Positions 33,713-43,391 of a stretch of 64,000 nucleotides of DNA are shown piece after piece. Position 1 is the first letter of the stretch, and each line of letters begins with the position of its first letter. Origin of the DNA: Entoloma clypeatum. Lineage: Eukaryota; Basidiomycota; Agaricomycetes; Agaricales; Entolomataceae. A program made the translations under genes and the position numbers. The notes under the pieces are model-generated. The model worked only from the letters and a program-made list of their open reading frames with translations. It was not told the DNA's origin and ran no database searches. Where the stretch lies: contig OY751494.1 in NCBI GenBank assembly GCA_963565915.1, positions 620,001 through 684,000 of the forward strand, written 5' to 3'.

Positions 33713-34107
33713 GGCCGCCCGTGCCTTGTGAATGTATTACAATGACTTCCAGTAAGGCAATATCTTGATTCCAAATGATACCCTTCAGTCGGCCACCACC
33801 AAAACATATCGGCTTGAGGGGAAAAGACCTGGCATGTGGATTGGTCTCATCCTGTGCACAAAGATGATATACAGGATCTGTGTTTACTCATCTGTGATTG
33901 CTTTTTTGTATGGTTGAGAAGAGATGGAGAAAAAAATATTTGGCCAACTTGGAGATTGAACCCAAGACATTTGCCTTATTAGGACAATGCTCTAACCAAC
34001 TGAGCTAGTCGGCCAATGTGAAATGAGGGTCGCATATATATATTGTACACACTCCGCAGAGGTGACGCGTGTGCATCGATTCTCTTTCTGCTTTAGCCTT
34101 TGAGTCA
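33713..34107. repeat. Duplicated tRNA-Ile block, copy 2, right part
   Basis: Continues the block begun at 28274. The two parts total 493 bp, exactly the length of copy 1. Confidence 0.9.
33941..34014 (-). tRNA. tRNA-Ile (anticodon AAT), copy 2
   Basis: Same 74-nt sequence as copy 1 except one change that turns a T-stem G-C pair into G-U. Anticodon AAT, no intron, and a T-run terminator follows on the minus strand. Probably still functional. Confidence 0.93.
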
Positions 34108-34115
34108 TCTCAATT

Positions 34116-36186
34116 GTTTTCAGCCGCCTTGAGTAAGTTCTTCGAATCATATCTTCGTGGACGGTCTACTCGCTTTGTCTCAGACCTCTTCGAAATCCTC
34201 TTTGGTGTGGGTCAAGGCTCGGCGCTCTCCCCCATCCTTTCCAGCATCTATCTTTCACCGGCCCTCAGAATCTTCTACAGCCGTGGACACGCGCAGTACC
34301 TGGATCTCTTCTCCTTCATAGACGACGGCATGCTCATCACCCAGTCTTCTGACCTTGACGCTATCGGCTCCCACCTACAGGCTGGCCGAAAAGCCATCGA
34401 CGGCATCCTCATAGACATGGGGCTGGCCATTGAACCGACAAAAGACGAACTTATGTTCTTCACCCGAACTGTCTCTCTGTCATACCCTATCATTCGACTA
34501 CCCGGTCAACCTCCCCTCCAAGTCAAGGCCTTCTGGTGCTACCTCGGCTTCTTCTTTGATCGTCGTCTGACCTTCAATGAGCACAGACGCTTCTATGCCA
34601 CCAAGGCACTCACATCCATTCCCCTCCTCCTTGGCAACTCCTCACACGGTCTCTCACCCCGCCTCAAACGCCTCCTATATGTGTCGTGCGTCATGCCGAT
34701 CCTCACTTACGGATGCCAACTCTGGTACTACAACGGTCCATGCCTCAAAACTGCTTTCAACCTGTTGAACTCAGTCCACTATAGAGCTGCCAGATGGATC
34801 ACCGGCGCTTTCAATCGGTCACCTACCGGGGGTGTCCTCGCTATTGCAGGGCTCATGCCTGCTAGACAACACATCACCAAGCTTGTGCAGCGCTCCCGAA
34901 TCAGAGCCGCCCAGCTTCCCGTCACTCATCCTGTCATCTGCGAGCTTTTGCTCAAGGCGGAGAATAAGACCCCTGGCCCAATCGTCGACATTCAAAACCT
35001 GATGATCGCCGTCAAACTTGAGAGATCCGACTACCTGAGCGACGAGGCTCACCTGGGAAATCGCATACTCAACCTCTATCCGGACTCCTTCATCTGGGAC
35101 GCCCCACAGGTCAATGACGACAAGAAGCGTTACACCTACCTCAAAGACATCCTCACCACCGCCGAGGAAGAAAATCACCAAGCGGCCTTCTGCATCGCTG
35201 CCCGGCCCAGCGTCGGTAAGACGTTGTCGTCGGCAGTTGCGGTAGTCCATTTCGCCCCCTCCATTGGTCGTCACGCTCAAGAACCCCATATGACCAGAGC
35301 CAGCGCAGGTCACATCAGCAAATCAGACATGTGCTACAGAGTGCTACATAGCACTCTGTAGCATACATCCCTGAGAATGTAGTGCCCTATAGTGCCTATA
35401 GCAGCCATAGCACATGTCTGATTTGCTGATGGTAGAAGTCTTGCCCCCGAGACTCTCATTGTCGCCACCCTTCTTGGCCTTAGCAAGGTCATCACACATG
35501 CACCTTATATCACGGAGATCCACATCTTCACCCGAAACATACAGGCTGTCCGACTCGCCCTCGATACAGGTTCCATTCATGCGGGCCACTCTGTCTCCTG
35601 CGGCATTTCCCGCCTCCTCCGGCCCTTCCTCGCTGGAGCTGGCATCATCCATGTCCACCTAGACACACCTCTCACGTCTGAATGGGGTTCCGCCTTCCCC
35701 GACCCCTCACGTCACTTCAAACCGACTCAAGGAACAGCCTTGTCTCCCCTGTCGCCCAACTTTGCCTGTACCGCTGCCGCTACCAGCGCCATAGACAGAT
35801 GGCGCAAACTTCATTCCGCCCCCGATTTCCGAGGTCGCTCCTTCCTTCCTCTCCACACTGGAGACAAAGAGAAGGTATTCCAACCGGACCACGTCAAAGG
35901 TGGACCCTGGCTCAACTCCTGGGCAGGCAACAACAACGCGCTGTTTGCTCGCCTCACCCGCGCCACCCTAGGCCACGCTCCCATTGGTGCCTACAGACAA
36001 CGCTTCAAACATCTGGGCCCATTCACATGTGCCTGCGACAATGACACCCTCGAGACGGTCGACCACCTCCTCCACAAATGTCCTCTCTTTGATAGGGATG
36101 ACACCTCCAACAAACGTTACAATATCGGCAATTTCCTGGGGATGCTTGCAAACCATCCCGCGTTATTCCCCCTTCCCCCACCCTAG
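34116..36186 (+). pseudogene. LINE reverse transcriptase C-terminal half, interrupted by a MITE
   Basis: Open from the truncation point to the hairpin insertion near 35310, then resuming in the RNase-H-like region (CGISRLLRPFLAGAGIIHVH) to the stop at 36186. It includes the catalytic FIDDGMLI near 34317 and the knuckle CACDNDTLETVDHLLHKCP. Relative to copy 1 it lacks 15 bp near 34185 between short direct repeats. It cannot encode a working enzyme because the 5' half is missing. Confidence 0.88.
35314..35430. mobile_element. 117-bp MITE-like hairpin inserted in LINE copy 2
   Basis: Absent from LINE copy 1. Exact 23-bp terminal inverted repeats start ATCAGCAAATCAGACATGTG (35314-35336 and 35408-35430). 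A second, internal palindrome (about 35334-35361) carries CTACAGAGTGCTA. A 3-bp GGT may be the target duplication, but the empty site differs by one base and the junction is not exact. Confidence 0.85.
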
Positions 36187-36469
36187 TTCATCGGGTGAGC
36201 TTCAGTGTTATGCTTTCTGTCTTTCACGGTCTCTTTAGTTACTACGGTCTCTGCCTACGGGCGTATGTAGTTTATATACGGGGTCTGTTCTGGTGGACTT
36301 GATCCATGGGCGGACCCCACTCTCGGATACTTATATATATATTTCTCTCCACACATGTGCCGTGACCACAGGGCATTACTCTCCAATACTCTCGTATGTA
36401 GTTCTCGTTAAATTTGTAACCTAGTGTACAAGACCGGACTGCGATCGGGCGCCGGAATATAAATTGAGG

Positions 36470-36501
<32 letters not shown>

Positions 36502-36512
36502 TCATCTCAATT

Positions 36513-36963
36513 TTGACTTCGAAGTAAATACGACCATGAGATCAATTGTATTCTGGACAACGTACATTACCAAGGTTCGGCATTCCTTCCTCGGTAGAGT
36601 CCACCAGGAGGTTTTGTTACGTAATCGTCTATTGTTCTCTTGAACTCTTTGTGTGAGAGCTTGACGGGACGGCCATTGTTTATTTTATTTAATGTAAGCT
36701 TCTCTGTCATGCGCGTTATATAAACGACATCGAGCAAAGGCCATTTCCGCTGCCTAGCCCCACCCCTCTCCCTTTCACCATCCAGCCTCGTTCTCGGGAA
36801 GAGCGATTGGTTCCAATTATCCTTTTAATTTGACGACGACGACGACGACGACGACGACGAGCACTCATTTCGCAATAACGACATCATCTCTCTTCTCCCC
36901 TTAACTTCAACTCACGACTGGATCCCTTGTTACAACATCTCTACCATCCTCGCCTATAATAAA
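36513..36963. other. Intergenic region and promoter of the four-helix membrane protein
   Basis: Ends the mobile-element island. Holds a TATATAAA at 36717-36724 and a (GAC)n repeat at about 36832-36859 in the presumed 5' leader. Confidence 0.5.
36832..36859 (+). repeat. (GAC)n trinucleotide repeat
   Basis: About nine GAC units lie roughly 105 bp upstream of the proposed ATG at 36964. Confidence 0.85.
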
Positions 36964-38339
36964 ATGCAAACGCCGCCGGAGACCTCGCCTTTCTTTCTTA
37001 AAATCCGGGCTATCACGTTCTGTAGGCGCCCCTTTCCTCTGGCTACTCAATCGCTGACACGTAGCATGCGTCAGCAATCCTCTCGCTTGCGGCTCTGCTA
37101 TGGATTATATCGCTTTCCATCATAGTATTCACCCAATGGAATGTCCTCGGATCGTCAGAAAGTGTGTCTACTCTCTCTCTCTCTCTCTCTGCCCAAATAT
37201 TCATTTGTTTTCGTGAAGGATCTCTTGTATTTCTAATGCTTACCTCGCATTGTATCACCGCAGTAATTTTACTTGTCCTGTGCGTGCTCTCACACCGTCT
37301 CATTCTTGACTTTTCTGATGTAGAGGCGTATGTTCGTAGCCTCATATTGGCTTTTAGACCGTGGCTTGACGCAGCCAGAATAGCTTTCCTTCTTATCGCT
37401 CAGTTGGGTGCGTGAATATTCGAGCCCTATAATTTATGACTCAGGCTCAAACTTTATTCATAGGTACCGCAGGCGCTTTTGCCTACTGGTATCCTAGATT
37501 TCAATGTTCACCTCAGGGTAAGTATCATATCAATTTCATTCCTCCGAATCGTTGCGTATGGCCATAACTTTCAACAAAGGTATCGACCAATGTAAATTAA
37601 TAATCGCATATATCTTGATCCTCACCTGGTTCGTTCCTGCAGTCCGTGAGTTCACCGTTCCCCATCTCTTTCTCTCCCCTGAGGCTGACTCTCGACTCAA
37701 GTTGTACTATACTCGTTTGGACTCGGTCTACTGGTCTGGAAACGATCTTCCTCTTCCTCTCCCTCTCCTCTCCCCTCCCCAAAATCAATTAGATCGACGA
37801 CCAGTTCTGAAGCCACAATTGACCTAGAAAAAGCGTCGGAAATTTCCAACACTGGACCCTCGACCCTTTTCGTCGGGAGGCCAGACAGGATGACACAGGC
37901 GTCATATGCAAACACCTCCCCTCCCGGCTCTCGGACCGCAGGCGACCGAAATACGGTCCTGGATATTACTAACCCACTGCCTCCGGCTCTCTCCATGATC
38001 GTACGACCGGGAAGGATGACACAGGCCTCGTATGGAAACACACCGCTCCCCAGTGCTCAAAACACAAACGACCCAAGAAGAGCTTTCAATGCCATGAAGT
38101 CCAGTCCCCCATCTCTCTCTGTAGCGCGTCCGAACAGGTTGACGCCGACTGCGTATACGAACAGCCCACTTTCCAGTGCTCGTCACGAGCAATTCTTGGA
38201 TGTTTTCACGACGGATAGTTTGTACAACATTTCTCCATATACGAAGCAGGGGTTCGATTCTGAGAATCCGAATCAGCGGGGTAGTTTGGGTCGTAGCGCA
38301 GCGAGGCTGTCGAGACCCGCCCCTGCGTTTGTAGGATGA
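36964..38339 (+). CDS. Four-transmembrane (MARVEL-like) protein with repeated C-terminal tail
   Basis: No named family is certain. The ATG at 36964 gives MQTPPETSPFFLKIRAITF. Splicing several short introns gives four hydrophobic helices: SILSLAALLWIISLSIIVFT, IILLVLCVLSHRLIL, ARIAFLLIAQLGTAGAFAYW and CKLIIAYILILTWFVPAV. The count and spacing resemble fungal MARVEL-domain membrane proteins. The cytosolic tail (from about 37840) has three imperfect copies of an RPxRMTQASYANTSP-type motif and ends at 38339. The join between the last helix and the tail, around 37650-37800, could not be resolved in frame, so one exon is uncertain. Confidence 0.55.
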
Positions 38340-38849
38340 GGAGGAGTAGCTGTAACATGTGCTGTGATAGTGTTGAAAATGTGGTCGTCCGGTCCCTTTA
38401 TGTTTGAGGGCGAATACTTTGCACATGGCATAGCCCCAGGGTACTGCTGCCCCTTGCCAAAGTTTGAGGTGACATGATGCTGTCATTTGAACGCTAGAAG
38501 ACTTGTGGCCACCAATTCATCAACCCGTTATTCTAGATTTCGTTGAGTCACGCCCAGATATCCGCGATACAATCCCCACTTTTTTAATTCTACAATTTCC
38601 CGGATTGATTTTTCTCCGTCCAATCGCTGAACGATCTGAACCCTCGTTCTTCGCTCGGGGCAAGGCCATGCGTCACGATGAACTTGGTAGGGTTCCGCGA
38701 GGCCAACGACGATGTTAGTTATGATTCACCAGAGTCGTACATGAGCTCGTAAGTTCGGCGATCAGGGACTTTCATTAGGGTGACAGGAACGGCCTTGGGT
38801 GGGTTTACTGCGATTCGCCCTCAGACGCGTATAGCTCTCCGCTCATCCT
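38340..38849. other. Intergenic region, convergent 3' ends
   Basis: Between the membrane protein and the F-box gene. No supported gene or repeat. Confidence 0.45.
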
Positions 38850-40604
38850 TCACTGATCATCGCCTCCCTCAACACCCCCCGTATCCCCGTTTTCATCCTC
38901 ATCCTCCCCATTCTCATTGTCGCTGTCATCATCTTCATTATAGCCTTTGACGTGCTTGATCAAAGCATCCAGCTGATCAAGTTCATTCCCCCAGATACCA
39001 TCGCCAGAAAGATATAACGTTCGGAGAGTCAATCCCCGCCTGCGTCGCTCTTTGAGAAATGATATCAACTTTCCCATGTAACACCCTCCGTCATAGCTCG
39101 CGGCGAAATGCCAGTCGTTGATGGACAAGAACTTCAAGGCCTTGAATTTCAGCCTTCCGTGGAAGCTCACGCACCCGGGTGGCAAGGGTGACGAACGCGA
39201 AATCCCACTGGCAAATGCATCGAAGAATGTCTTTGCATACCCCGTTATCGTCAAGCTCCGAAGTGCTCCCAACTTGCCAAAGAGGCCGAACCAAATGGAA
39301 GGCGGAATAATGACGTTGGTGAGTTGGAGCCTTTTCAGATGTTGCAGCGCGAGAGTCTTCCAATTGACGGGCAGAGGCCGCAGCTCAGATCGATCGATAG
39401 ACACGTAGCGTAAATCGATGGACATTCGTGTGGTCCCCTGCGAATCCCCTCCCTGAAACTGCATTCGACTATTTCCAGTGGATCTCCCAACATCGAGGGA
39501 GGTAATCGGGACTCCATTTTTGGAATCGATAATGGTAATCAGGTCACGAAGGGCTGGTGCGATAGTTGCATGCATTGGGCTACTGCACTCTACACTGACA
39601 ACAGCCGTCTCTGGATAGCTGACGGCTGTGAAAAACGCAAGGCAATTTGCCAGATCTTCTCCGAGATGAATTTCAGTCAAAAAGAGGGCGGCAGGTTTCC
39701 TAGGAAGGTGGGGAACACCACCGTTAGGCAATGGAGCAAGTACGGAAGAGAGGTGGATGTGCTTGAGTTGTGGCATGTCTACCAGTAGAGAGACGAGCTG
39801 GCTGATCGATAACTTGCATGTGGGCGACACTTCACAGATCTTGAGATCCGTCAGAGGCAACAGGAAAGTAGAATGCCAGGAGAGGTCGCATTTGGTCAGG
39901 GCAAGGCGGCGTAAGCGGGGGGCTCCACCGCATTCTGAGAACATGTTTTCCGGAAGTGCGATATTTGCGGTTTGCACATAGTAAGCGGCGATACTCAAGG
40001 TATGCAATAGAGGGGCCGCTTTCGTAAGGCTCGAATCAATTACCCGGAAGAAAGACCCGTTGAGGTAGGTCAAGGAGAGTTCTTCAATCCGGGGCAACTG
40101 TTCTAAGGCTGCTATGACTGCGATGGCCCCTTCCGATTTAAGATCTCGATATTTGGCACGTCCCACCACCGTGATAGGGGCCGGTTTTGATCGGTCCAAC
40201 ATTTCCATTACCCAGCGAGGACGAAGTATGTCGATATAACTCCAAAGATGGCGGCAATCGAGTGCAATATTCCGCCAGCGCGAACAGACATGAGATATCC
40301 CGATCCAGCGAAGGCCCCCCTCGACATCTGAATCTCTACTGCCATATGCGACGAGTTCAAATATCGTCGAGACGATCTCGGGTGGGAGCCTGAAGACGAG
40401 GCTTAGACTGTTATGTTCCAATTTCAGGGCTCGCGCGGCTGCATCTAACACCTGTAATCCTTGTTCGATGCGGGAATATGCAGCATTCCTAGCCTCTGAG
40501 GAACCAAGTGTCCCTGTACGATTCTCGAGGTCTTTTGCTGCTAGTTGTTAATTATTTTCAATTTCTGAAGTATAAAACCAGCGACCATGGCACATACCAG
40601 TCAT
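38850..40604 (-). CDS. F-box-like protein of the agaric type
   Basis: Likely substrate adaptor for an SCF ubiquitin ligase. A tiny first exon (ATGACTG at 40604-40598) and an intron ending AACTAG join to AAKDLENRTGTLGSSEARNA. The large exon then runs open to 38850. The F-box-like motif is LPPEIVSTIFELVAYGS, followed by WIGISHVCSRWRNIALDCRH and LWSYIDI, the standard start of this expanded agaricomycete family. The rest is leucine-rich with irregular repeats (LRRLALTKCDLSWHS, LKHIHLSS), and the tail is acidic (EDDDSDNENGEDED). The target is unknown; such genes expand in mushrooms. Confidence 0.82.
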
Positions 40605-41417
40605 GTCGAACTCGGAACTGTGCAGAATGGTGTGGCTGTGTATGGCTTGCAAAGGCTGTCCGCATCAGCATATGTAGCAAACTTCTCCACCAACCAAGAG
40701 GCGAAGCCGATTGAGATCTTGAACACCCAAGGGAATTGCCGGGGGAACCCTGTAGGGATGCCGCTATGATACATGGGATGGTGGGAACAATCAACAAACG
40801 CACCGTCCTACCAATCTGGAGTGTAATATGCCATGACGAGAGGACTGGTCGAGGAGTGTGAGACTAGAACCGTTGCTTCAAAATTTATAACACCGGAGGG
40901 GGTGATGGAGGGGCCGCTGGGGCCGTCGCTCTCTGCGCCGGTGTGCTCCGGTGAAGAGGGTGGGGGGACGGCGGTGACGACGCTCGTCAACCTGCGATTA
41001 TCACTGGCTGAAGAACCATGTTGATCCTCACGTATTGCACAGCAGAAAGATGATATGAAACATACACTTCATTTTCGAGATTCGAGTCGGCAAGTTGCCG
41101 TGATATCCGATCGTGGACTGCTCTTGATTTTCAAATCTGAGCATACCCTTGTGAAAATATTGTCTTTGTAGACAGGATGGTACGTGTGGTTATAATGTTA
41201 ACATTATTCTGAGGAGGTTCCAACACAATTACTATCATTAATGAGGTAGCGACACTGTCCGTAGGGTGGGTAGGTGTGCAGACTTCCATGCTCATTATCG
41301 TCAAAGAGGCAAGACGCCAACTATCCAATCGACCAGGCCCCGGCCCGCGCAACAAATTTGCTTTAACAGCGCGAAATGCTATGAACGAAACATTCAAACC
41401 TCCGAACCAAAGAAATG
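40605..41417. other. Intergenic region
   Basis: Divergent flank of the F-box gene and 3' flank of the small secreted protein gene. Short ORFs only, none recognisable. Confidence 0.45.
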
Positions 41418-41780
41418 CTATGCCACGTACGAGTTCTTGTCAAGCATACAGGTCCTCTTGAAACCGGACTCAGGGTCCAGCGTGTACCCGGATATCAATG
41501 GAGTATCGCACTTGTAGTAAAGCGTATTTCCCCGTCTTGCCAGATAGTCCTTGTTAACGGCTTGACCAGCACTAGGCCTGGTCACAAGCGCACAGGTGCC
41601 GAAGGAGATGGCGGCTTGACCATTCGCGACAGGTGCAAGAGTCCCATCGCCGAGGTGGTCGTCGATGAGTTTCTCGCAGTCGGAAATGCGGGCACCAGGG
41701 AAGCCTCCACAAGTGGCTTCGGCTCTGCTCTGGGCGACGAGGGAGACGAGGAACAAGGCGCCAATCGTGAATTGCTTCAT
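41418..41780 (-). CDS. Small secreted cysteine-containing protein
   Basis: A single-exon 120-residue protein. The ATG at 41780 gives a strong signal peptide (MKQFTIGALFLVSLVAQSRA). The mature part has five cysteines (TCGG, DCEK, GTCAL, YKCD, RTCML) spread over 95 residues. Phrases such as FGTCALVT and LYYKCD resemble killer-toxin-like or effector-like small secreted proteins, but no family is assigned. An odd cysteine count suggests one free Cys, a dimer or a missing exon. Signal peptide and size are direct; any role in interaction is inference. Confidence 0.65.
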   Translation of the reverse strand: MKQFTIGALFLVSLVAQSRAEATCGGFPGARISDCEKLIDDHLGDGTLAPVANGQAAISFGTCALVTRPSAGQAVNKDYLARRGNTLYYKCDTPLISGYTLDPESGFKRTCMLDKNSYVA

Positions 41781-41782
41781 TT

Positions 41783-42540
41783 CTATGGTAAAGATGGTGC
41801 GTTAATCCATGTGAGGGGGAAAGGGAATTCTACAGGGAGCACGCTACTCACTCTAGGGCGAGGGGTTGAGTACGGCAACCACTGGTCACTTAGCCGGGCG
41901 GCTTTTAAGAAGAACTCTTTGACATGAAGCGAATAAGACGTTGCATGGCTGTGGAACCCGACGCGAAGAACGGTCAAACCGTTTGAACCCGCCGAATACA
42001 GTATAGCTTCAGGGTCTTGAAATTGAAATGGCAGTGAGCCGTTGCCACTGACTCGAACTTTCCGCATCTGGGTGGGAGCGGCGAGCCTCAGCGATTCAAT
42101 GTAAAGTATAGGCAGACGGCTGTACTTGCCAACGTCCCCTATGTTCACCATCGCATTTTGAAGTGAAACTGATTTGACGTGAAGCGGCTGATGAAGTCAG
42201 GAAATAACGAGTCAATAAAAAAACGTGCCGACTTATATGATATATGTTCTGCTGGAGTAAATGAAGATATCCCCATGGTGGTTATTACACGAGCCCAACG
42301 AGGGGGGACTGAATTCTCGTATCGCAGCGACAACGAGAATTTGGGGGTCTCGAGGAAAGTGATGAGGACAGTGATACAGTTGATGTTGAGGGTCGTGATG
42401 GTGGGACGGCGACCTCGACACCGCCGACAGTGGTCAACGCCAGCCCTCGTAGCCCTTGGATTGAACTGAGGTGCCAAATGTGGGGATCTGCGGGCCTCCA
42501 GCGTGGACAGGCAAGGACGACCCTTCTCTTTCTCAATCAT
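41783..42540 (-). pseudogene. Possible decayed F-box-like remnant
   Basis: Minus-strand frames carry fragments such as SIQGLRGLALTTVGGVEVAV, ARFFIDSLFPDFISRFTSNQ and ILYIESLRLAA that look like the leucine-rich part of agaric F-box proteins. They lie in different frames with stops between. No F-box, no clear exon chain. Could equally be non-coding. Confidence 0.25.
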
Positions 42541-42724
42541 GACTTCGAGTAAGACAGCCCAAGAAAATCGGTTCTTCGTGCGCGGATGCGAGCATAAAGG
42601 TGAAAATAATTTACTTCACGGATACGGAACCTCAAGCTCACGCAGTATTTCGGTCTGGAAGCATGGATTTTGTGCGCAGTGAAGTACATAAACATAACGA
42701 GCATGGGGTGATTGGTTTGATTCT

Positions 42725-43249
42725 CTAGTCTGAGGATGCCGTTGCTCGTGCTGGGAGAAAGGAAAGGCGTCAACGTCTGGGTGGTTGGCAAAAAAATACG
42801 GACTCACTGTAAATCAACTGGGACGAGTGATGTACGATCCGCTTGATCTGGCCGTCCTTCTCCAGATGCCTGATAGCAACACGAGCAAGACTACCGCCAA
42901 TTTTTAGCCGCTCAATGAGGATGCTCTGGCTGATGAATTTGAATGTGGGAACCTCCTTGAGGATACGATCGTAGGTGGCCTTGTCGAGGGAGACGGCGTG
43001 TACTACTTTATCCTTGACCTTTCCCTTCGACCACTTCTTCTTCTTCGCGGATTTACCGCCCGACGATGTCGGGGCTGCTTTTGCTTTGGCCTACAAGCAA
43101 ATGAAGGAGGTTGAGTCCAAAGCAGGTATCCAAATCGACAAAGCGGCATCCAGCTCCAAATCGCGACAACGCAGCAATTTCTTCAAGGGAAGCATAACGG
43201 CCCTTCCAACACCGCCGTGGGGACTGAGGGGAAAAGATTCACTCACCAT
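42725..43249 (-). CDS. rps25: 40S ribosomal protein eS25
   Basis: Small-subunit ribosomal protein near the decoding head. Exon 1 is just the ATG at 43249-43247, followed directly by GTGAGT; the acceptor near 43091 joins to [20 protein letters not shown]. The core reads [40 protein letters not shown] and [21 protein letters not shown] last intron (GTGAGT..CTCCCAG) joins QLIY to TRATASSD, with TAG at 42727-42725. Length and C-terminus match eS25. An ATG-only first exon with the first intron right after it is common in ribosomal protein genes. Confidence 0.95.
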
Positions 43250-43391
43250 TGTCTTGAGGGACCGTCGATGTTGCGGGAGGTCGTCTGTGTCGCCAGATTG
43301 ACATCCGTCGTTGCGTGCCCTGTTTGGCTCACGCTGACGTAATTCGGGGACAGTGATCACGACACGTCTCGCCGCTTTGAGGTTGAATGCG

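Larger units (their letters stand above)
34116..36498 (+). mobile_element. Non-LTR retrotransposon (LINE), copy 2, 5'-truncated
   Basis: Starts abruptly at GTTTTCAGCCGCC, equivalent to about 23865 of copy 1, and ends in 26 A at 36498. A 14-bp target duplication GAGTCATCTCAATT (34102-34115 and 36499-36512) differs from that of copy 1 and so proves an independent insertion. It sits about 88 bp upstream of tRNA-Ile copy 2. It is less decayed than copy 1 (CpG sites kept). Confidence 0.95.

Noticed and set aside
21482..34107. LINE copies as products of the same insertion, duplicated together with the tRNA block
   Set aside because: Target duplications, poly(A) lengths and 5' ends all differ between the copies, which requires two insertions.
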